Positions 59,829 through 64,000 of a stretch of DNA of 64,000 bases are shown piece by piece. Source of the stretch: CAVUMR01 sp963742715. GTDB lineage: Bacteria; Actinomycetota; Actinomycetes; Mycobacteriales; Micromonosporaceae. The translations under genes were made by a program, and so were the position numbers. The stretch spans positions 1,860,001 to 1,924,000 of the forward strand of contig CAVUMR010000002.1 in the NCBI GenBank assembly GCA_963742715.1, read 5' to 3'. The notes under the pieces are model-generated. The model was given only the letters and a program-made list of their open reading frames with translations, made no database searches and was not told where the DNA came from. Position 1 is the stretch's first letter, and each line of letters opens with the position of its first letter.

Positions 59829-59839
59829 CCATCGCAAGC

Positions 59840-59856
59840 GGTGTACACCGTACACC
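59840..59856. promoter_or_regulatory. Second TetR operator O2
   Basis: GGTGTACACCGTACACC differs from O1 at two bases and keeps 7 of 8 symmetric pairs. Centre-to-centre distance to O1 is 34 bp, about three helical turns, so both dimers would lie on the same face. It lies just downstream of the -10 element. Confidence 0.8.
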
Positions 59857-59890
59857 CGAGCCAAGTCCGAAGCGCGCTGGAGGAGATCCG

Positions 59891-60865
59891 ATGAAGGCGA
59901 TCGTCCAGGACCGGTACGGCTCCCCCGACGTCCTCGCATTCCAGGAGGTCGACCGGCCGGTGGCCGCCGACAACGAGGTGCTGGTGCGGGTGCACGCCGC
60001 CACCGTCAACGCGCGCGACTGGCACATCATGCGGGGCGACCCGTACCTGGCCCGCCTGTCGTTCGGGCTCGGTGGGCCGAAACTGAAGATCCGCGGTACC
60101 GACTTCGCCGGTCGGGTGGAAGGTGTCGGCTCGGCGGTGACGCGGTTCCGTCCAGGCGACGAGGTGTTCGGCGAGATGGACGGAGCGTTCGCCGAGTACG
60201 TGTGCGTACCGGACGACCTGGTGGAGCGCAAACCGGCCAACCTGACGTTCGAGCAGGCGGCCGCGATTCCACTGGCCGCCAACACCGCCCTGATGGGCCT
60301 ACGCGACGTGGGGCAGGTGAAGCCGGGCCAGCAGGTGCTGGTCAACGGTGCGTCCGGTGGCGTGGGCACGTTCGCCGTACAACTCGCCAAGTCGTTCGGC
60401 GCGGAAGTGACCGCGGTCTGCAGTACCAGGAACGTGGACCTGGTCCGGTCGCTCGGCGCGGACCACGTCATCGACTACACCCGCGAGGACTTCACCCGCG
60501 CCGGTCGGCGGTACGACCTCGTCTTCGACCTGGTCGGCAACCGTTCGTTGACCGAGTTCCGGCGTGCGCTGACCCCGGCCGGCGCGCTGATCCTGTCCGG
60601 TGGCGGCGTGTTCGAGGGCGGCAGCCTCGTCGGGCCACTCGGGCTCATCGTCAAGGCGCGGGTGCTGTCCCGCTTCGTCCGCCACCGGCTGCTCATCCTC
60701 ACGGTGACGCCGGGCCGGGAGAACCTCGCGACCCTGCGCGAACTCGCCGAGGCCGGCACGATCACCCCGGTCATCGACCGGACCTACCCGTTGAGCGCGA
60801 CAGCCGACGCCATCCGGTACGTCGAGACCGAGCACGCGCGGGCGAAGGTCATCGTGACCGTGTGA
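59891..60865 (+). CDS. NAD(P)-dependent zinc-free alcohol dehydrogenase / quinone oxidoreductase (MDR)
   Basis: 324 residues of the medium-chain reductase superfamily. N-terminal GroES-like part (MKAIVQDRYGSPDVLAFQEV, IRGTDFAGRVEGVGSAVTRF) and Rossmann part with NGASGGVGTFAVQLAKSFGA, then SLGADHVIDYTRED. The structural and catalytic zinc ligands are absent. GGAGGAG lies 6 bases before ATG 59891. Predicted to be induced when the divergent TetR releases its operators, perhaps by an electrophilic or quinone-like ligand (inference). Confidence 0.92.
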   Translation: MKAIVQDRYGSPDVLAFQEVDRPVAADNEVLVRVHAATVNARDWHIMRGDPYLARLSFGLGGPKLKIRGTDFAGRVEGVGSAVTRFRPGDEVFGEMDGAFAEYVCVPDDLVERKPANLTFEQAAAIPLAANTALMGLRDVGQVKPGQQVLVNGASGGVGTFAVQLAKSFGAEVTAVCSTRNVDLVRSLGADHVIDYTREDFTRAGRRYDLVFDLVGNRSLTEFRRALTPAGALILSGGGVFEGGSLVGPLGLIVKARVLSRFVRHRLLILTVTPGRENLATLRELAEAGTITPVIDRTYPLSATADAIRYVETEHARAKVIVTV

Positions 60866-60879
60866 CGTTGCAGCCCGAT

Positions 60880-60911
60880 GCCCGGCGAACAGGTGCGACC
60901 AGTCGCCGGGC
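60880..60911. terminator. Hairpin between the MDR gene and the methyltransferase
   Basis: GCCCGGCGA (60880-60888) pairs with TCGCCGGGC (60903-60911) around a 14-base loop in the 58-nt gap between convergent genes (stops 60865 and 60924). Confidence 0.65.
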
Positions 60912-60923
60912 GGGAGTACGCGA

Positions 60924-61682
60924 TCAGGTTGGCTTCTCGGCTTTGACCACGAGGAAGTTCGGCACCGTGGTGAGCAGTCGCGCGGTGTCGGGGGCGCCCG
61001 GTTCGGCCGCGTCGGAGGCGGCCAGGCCGGGTTCGGCGAGCTCGGTGATCCGCAGTCCCGCCGCGACGACGGCGTGGAGGTAGGTACTCAGGGTGCGGTG
61101 GAAGTCGGTGGCCACCGGCCGGACCAGTGGCCGCTCGGTGAGGTAGTCCCGTACGACGATGTGCGGGTCGGTGGTCAGCTCCCGCCGCTCGGCGGTCTCG
61201 AAGCACGGGTGGTCGACGGCGAACACGAGGAACCCGCCGGGCTTGACCGCGCCGGCGCACGCGGTGAGCGCCCGCGTCCAGTCGTTGATCGACAGGAAGA
61301 CCATGTTCGACACCACCATGTCGAAGACCGGCTCGAACTCCGCGACGGTCAGGTCGGCCTGGACGTACTCGATCCCGAGCGGTTCCCGCGACTCCATCAG
61401 CCGCGAGTGCGCGATGAGCGCGTCGGCGGGTTCGACCGAGGTGACCACGGCGCCCCGGCGGGCGAGCAGGCGGCTGAAGTACCCCTGACCGGCGCCGGCG
61501 TCGAGGATCCGGCGACCCGTCGCGTCACCGATCATGCGCAGCACGGTCGGGTTGAGCAGGTACCGCTTGGTGAAGTCCCCTTCCGGGTCGAGAGCGGCGA
61601 GCTGCTCCGGCGCGATCGCCGACCAGTGCGCGATGTTCTCGGTGTTCGACGGGATGGCGGGCGTCACGTGCTCGGTCTCCAC
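60924..61682 (-). CDS. Class I SAM-dependent methyltransferase
   Basis: 252 residues. SAM motif I is GRRILDAGAGQGYFSRLLAR (about 57-76), motif II VTSVEPADALI and motif IV FDMVVSNMVFLSINDW. The substrate is unknown. The first GTG (61682) gives METEHVTPAIPSN; a second GTG five codons later (61667) has GGAG upstream and may be the true start. Confidence 0.87.
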   Translation of the reverse strand: METEHVTPAIPSNTENIAHWSAIAPEQLAALDPEGDFTKRYLLNPTVLRMIGDATGRRILDAGAGQGYFSRLLARRGAVVTSVEPADALIAHSRLMESREPLGIEYVQADLTVAEFEPVFDMVVSNMVFLSINDWTRALTACAGAVKPGGFLVFAVDHPCFETAERRELTTDPHIVVRDYLTERPLVRPVATDFHRTLSTYLHAVVAAGLRITELAEPGLAASDAAEPGAPDTARLLTTVPNFLVVKAEKPT

Positions 61683-61734
61683 CCGGACAACCTAGAAGAC
61701 GGCCTCCGCAGCCCTTTACGCGCAGGACCGGGAC

Positions 61735-62289
61735 TCAGCGTCGGTACAGGGCGAAGGGGGCGTCCGGGTGTATGCCGGTCCGGCCCTCGACGAGCCCCTC
61801 ACGTCGGATGGTGCCCGCCGGTCGCAGCCCGAGCCGCTCCATGACCGCCCGCGAGGCGCGGTTGTGCACCTCGGTGAACGCCACGACCGGCAGGGCCGGC
61901 TGGTGCTCTACCGCCCAGGCGAGCGCCGCCCGGCCAAGCTCCGTCGCGTAGCCGCGGCCGGTGCGGGCGTCACGTACCGCCCAGCCGAGCTCGAGCACCG
62001 GCTCGCCCTCGAGGTCAATGCGGGAGAAGCCGCCGCGCCCGACAAGCGACCCGTCCGACCGGTCGCGCGCCATCCACTTGCCGACCCCGTCCGCCGTCCA
62101 CCGGGCCGCCATGCCCGCGACCCACGACTCCACCGCCGCGCGGGTCCAGGGGCCGGTCCAGTACGCGACCATCGGATCGCCGTACAGGAGAACCAGGTCC
62201 TCGACATCGCCGGGACCGACCGGCGTCAGGACGAGCCGCGGCGTCAGCACCGGGTCCGTCGGTGCCCCGGCCGGCCGCTTCGCGTACAT
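61735..62289 (-). CDS. GNAT family N-acetyltransferase (RimJ/RimL-like)
   Basis: 184 residues of the GNAT_3 type. LTPRLVLTPVGPGDVEDLVL start, acetyl-CoA loop RDARTGRGYATELGRAAL, and the final ASRAVMERLGLRPAGTIRRE block. The substrate is unknown; the subgroup includes ribosomal-protein and small-molecule acetyltransferases. A 12-base duplication (ctcagtaaacag twice, 62293-62316) lies directly upstream. Confidence 0.88.
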   Translation of the reverse strand: MYAKRPAGAPTDPVLTPRLVLTPVGPGDVEDLVLLYGDPMVAYWTGPWTRAAVESWVAGMAARWTADGVGKWMARDRSDGSLVGRGGFSRIDLEGEPVLELGWAVRDARTGRGYATELGRAALAWAVEHQPALPVVAFTEVHNRASRAVMERLGLRPAGTIRREGLVEGRTGIHPDAPFALYRR

Positions 62290-62292
62290 CCA

Positions 62293-62316
62293 CTCAGTAA
62301 ACAGCTCAGTAAACAG
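62293..62316. repeat. 2 x 12-nt tandem duplication upstream of the GNAT gene
   Basis: ctcagtaaacag is repeated head to tail 4 bases upstream of the GNAT start, inside what should be its ribosome-binding region. Confidence 0.9.
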
Positions 62317-62395
62317 CGATCACACCCGGCGATGAGTTCGGCGGACGCGCATGGTCTACCTCAGGTACCGACCATCACCTGAGGAGTGACCTCGC

Positions 62396-62962
62396 ATGAC
62401 TGACAGCCGCCGGCTCGTCGTGACCGAGAACATCACCGCGAACGGGGTCATCGAGTTCGTCGACGACTGGTTCGACCCCGCCGATCAGGACGACGCGGAA
62501 GACCTTTTTGCCGTGATGCGTGACCAGATGGCGCGGGAGGGAGCCCTGCTGTTGGGGCGGAAGACCTTCGAGGACTTCCGCGGATACTGGCCGCTGCGGG
62601 CCGACGACATCTCAGGCGCCGCGGCCCACTTGAACCGGCTGCCCAAGTACGTCGTGTCCTCCACGATGACCGAGCCGGCCTGGTCGAACAGCACGGTGCT
62701 CTCAGGTCGGCTCGAGGACGAGGTCGCAGCCCTCAAGGCCCGCAGCGACGGCGGTGAGGTGGGGGTGACCGGCAGCATCAGCGTGGTACACGCACTCATG
62801 CGCGCCCACCTTGTCGACGAGTACCGGTTGTTCGTCTATCCGGTGCTCAGCAGCCGCGGTCGCAACCTCATGCCCAGTGACTTGGCGCCTCAGGGCCTGA
62901 CCTTGACCGAATGCACGCCATTCCGATCCGGGGTCGTGCTGCAGGTCTACACCAAACCCTGA
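62396..62962 (+). CDS. RibD C-terminal / dihydrofolate-reductase-like family protein
   Basis: 188 residues. Start RRLVVTENITANGVIEFVDD, the GALLLGRKTFEDFRGYWPLR block, KYVVSSTMTEPAW and GEVGVTGSISVVHALMRAHL (NADPH-binding loop), DEYRLFVYPVLSSRGRNLMP, are typical of the widespread actinomycete DHFR-like reductases of unknown substrate. GAGGAG lies 9 bases before the ATG. Confidence 0.9.
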   Translation: MTDSRRLVVTENITANGVIEFVDDWFDPADQDDAEDLFAVMRDQMAREGALLLGRKTFEDFRGYWPLRADDISGAAAHLNRLPKYVVSSTMTEPAWSNSTVLSGRLEDEVAALKARSDGGEVGVTGSISVVHALMRAHLVDEYRLFVYPVLSSRGRNLMPSDLAPQGLTLTECTPFRSGVVLQVYTKP

Positions 62963-63028
62963 CAACCACCGCACCCACGCGAGGCCGCGGCCAACGCGGC
63001 GATGGCCGCCACCAGCCACAATGGCGGC

Positions 63029-63499
63029 ATGGTGAACGTTTCCGAGGACACCGTCGGCTTCCGGCTCTGGCCGCCGGTCGCGATCGGCGCTCCCCTGCTG
63101 GGCGGCTGGGTGGCTACGCAGCTCTGGGGCGACCCGGTCGGTCTCGGCGGGTGGCGGGTCCCGCTCGGCTGGGCACTGGTGCTGTTCTTCGCCGGGTGGA
63201 ACGGCTGGTCGCTGTACCTGTTCGGCCGGCACGGGACCGGGCTGCTGCCGGGGCAGGCGACGGACGCGATGATCAAGGAGGGGCCGTACCGCCTGTCCCG
63301 CAACCCGTTGTACGTCGGCATGCTCGCGCTCTACCTCGGGCTGGCGCTGCTGGCACCCACGTTCTGGGGGCTCGTGCTGTTCCCGGCCGCGGTGCTGCTC
63401 GTCCTGTGGGGCGCGATCCTCCCCGAGGAACGGTTCCTGCACGAGCGGTTCGGCGCCTCGTACGACGACTACAAGCGGCAGGTACGTCGCTGGCTGTGA
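63029..63499 (+). CDS. Isoprenylcysteine carboxyl-methyltransferase (ICMT)-like membrane protein
   Basis: 156 residues with four predicted membrane helices. The SAM-binding C-terminal motif is visible: IKEGPYRLSRNPLYVGMLAL and ILPEERFLHERFGASYDDYK. In bacteria this fold methylates phospholipids, isoprenoids or heads of lipids; the substrate is unknown. ATG 63029 preferred over 63002; neither has a strong ribosome site. Confidence 0.83.
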   Translation: MVNVSEDTVGFRLWPPVAIGAPLLGGWVATQLWGDPVGLGGWRVPLGWALVLFFAGWNGWSLYLFGRHGTGLLPGQATDAMIKEGPYRLSRNPLYVGMLALYLGLALLAPTFWGLVLFPAAVLLVLWGAILPEERFLHERFGASYDDYKRQVRRWL

Positions 63500-63562
63500 G
63501 CACTGATCGCCGGCAACGAAAACCAAGCGGCAACGGCCGGGGCGCGCCCCTATGGTGGACCG

Positions 63563-63997
63563 ATGGCGTCGGTCAAGCAGTTCCAGGTCACCTTCGACTG
63601 CGCAGAACCTGAGTGCGTCGCTCGATTCTGGTGCGAGGTGTTGGGGTACGTCGTACCGCCGCCACCAGAGGGGTTCGCCAGCTGGGACGAGTTCGATCGC
63701 TCCCTGCCGGCTGAGAGTCAGGGTTCAGCGTTCGCCTGCGTCGATCCTTCAGGGGTGGGCCCGCGACTGTTCTTCCAGCGCGTACCCGAAGGCAAAGTCG
63801 TCAAGAATCGGGTGCACCTTGACGTACGGGTCGGCACTGGGCTAGTGGGTGACGAGCGCCTGGCCGCACTCGAGGCCGAATGCGCACGACTGATCCCGCT
63901 CGGCGCGGTACGCGTGCAACTACAGCGGGCCGACGGCGTGAACGAGTCGTGCCTCACGATGCAGGACGTCGAGGGCAACGAGTTCTGTCTCGACTGA
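63563..63997 (+). CDS. VOC family protein
   Basis: 144-residue single glyoxalase-fold protein. QFQVTFDCAEPECVARFWCE (strand-helix start of VOC), GPRLFFQRVPEGKVVKNRVH and LDVRV, and the final DVEGNEFCLD block are characteristic of the glyoxalase-like (Glyoxalase_6) subgroup in actinomycetes. Substrate unknown. The stop is at 63997, three bases before the window end. Confidence 0.87.
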   Translation: MASVKQFQVTFDCAEPECVARFWCEVLGYVVPPPPEGFASWDEFDRSLPAESQGSAFACVDPSGVGPRLFFQRVPEGKVVKNRVHLDVRVGTGLVGDERLAALEAECARLIPLGAVRVQLQRADGVNESCLTMQDVEGNEFCLD

Positions 63998-64000
63998 GTG

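Noticed and set aside
1..64000. tRNA, rRNA, insertion sequence, integrase, prophage or conjugation genes
   Set aside because: None recognised; no terminal inverted repeats flanking a transposase and no structural RNA pattern was seen by eye. A covariance-model scan would be needed to exclude small RNAs.

Overview
The window is very GC-rich actinobacterial DNA with GTG starts, Shine-Dalgarno motifs of the GGAGG type and many 4-base ATGA/GTGA gene overlaps. The order hisS - MBL hydrolase - PPIase - rel - apt - secF - secD - yajC - ruvB - ruvA - ruvC - yebC - pdxT - pdxS - pimA - PIM acyltransferase - pgsA - HIT - thrS is the conserved actinomycete chromosomal core. Codon style and gene content suggest Micromonosporaceae or a close relative; the genus cannot be fixed from sequence alone.

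Layout. 1-29 kb is mostly core. It begins with a 5' piece of hisS and an MBL-fold hydrolase, then a membrane-anchored cyclophilin, bifunctional (p)ppGpp synthetase/hydrolase and apt. SecDF/YajC follows, then the ruvCAB operon, which has a perfect LexA-type SOS box upstream. A secreted alpha/beta-hydrolase and a racemase-like protein precede yebC, PLP synthase (pdxST) and the phosphatidylinositol-mannoside cluster (pgsA-acyltransferase-pimA). An EF-G-like protein (EF-G2), a MarR/MFS efflux pair, a small secreted protein, HIT and thrS complete this part. 29-52 kb is accessory and regulatory. It holds a MerR regulator coupled to a VIT/vWA protein, two tandem paralogous MFS transporters beside a divergent ArsR/DUF5937 regulator, a DmpA-like self-cleaving peptidase and DUF5701. 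Another MFS, an aminoglycoside-phosphotransferase-fold kinase, DinB, VOC and DUF4242 proteins follow, then a large LAL/LuxR regulator, an NmrA-like reductase, a four-gene ABC transporter plus two-component operon and a further MFS. 52.9-57.5 kb is less GC-rich and carries secreted proteins, a lipoprotein, a degenerate copy of part of that lipoprotein, an I36-type inhibitor-like protein and a phospholipase-D-like protein. 57.5-64 kb has a stand-alone SagB-type dehydrogenase, a TetR/quinone-oxidoreductase divergon with a nearly ideal operator architecture, and small enzymes (methyltransferase, GNAT, RibD-like reductase, isoprenylcysteine-methyltransferase-like, VOC).

The most unusual property cuts across the genes. 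The window carries about twenty short tandem arrays (units 12-30 nt) with unrelated unit sequences. Many of them touch or span stop codons, or lie just 3' of them. Clear arrays inside coding sequence have units that are multiples of three (15, 18, 24, 27, 30). Those outside genes have 13, 16, 17, 18 or 20 nt. This looks like continuing local duplication under reading-frame selection, concentrated at gene 3' ends.

No tRNA, rRNA, CRISPR array, insertion sequence or prophage was recognised. Starts given here are chosen from ribosome-binding sites and overlaps and often differ from the longest open frame.
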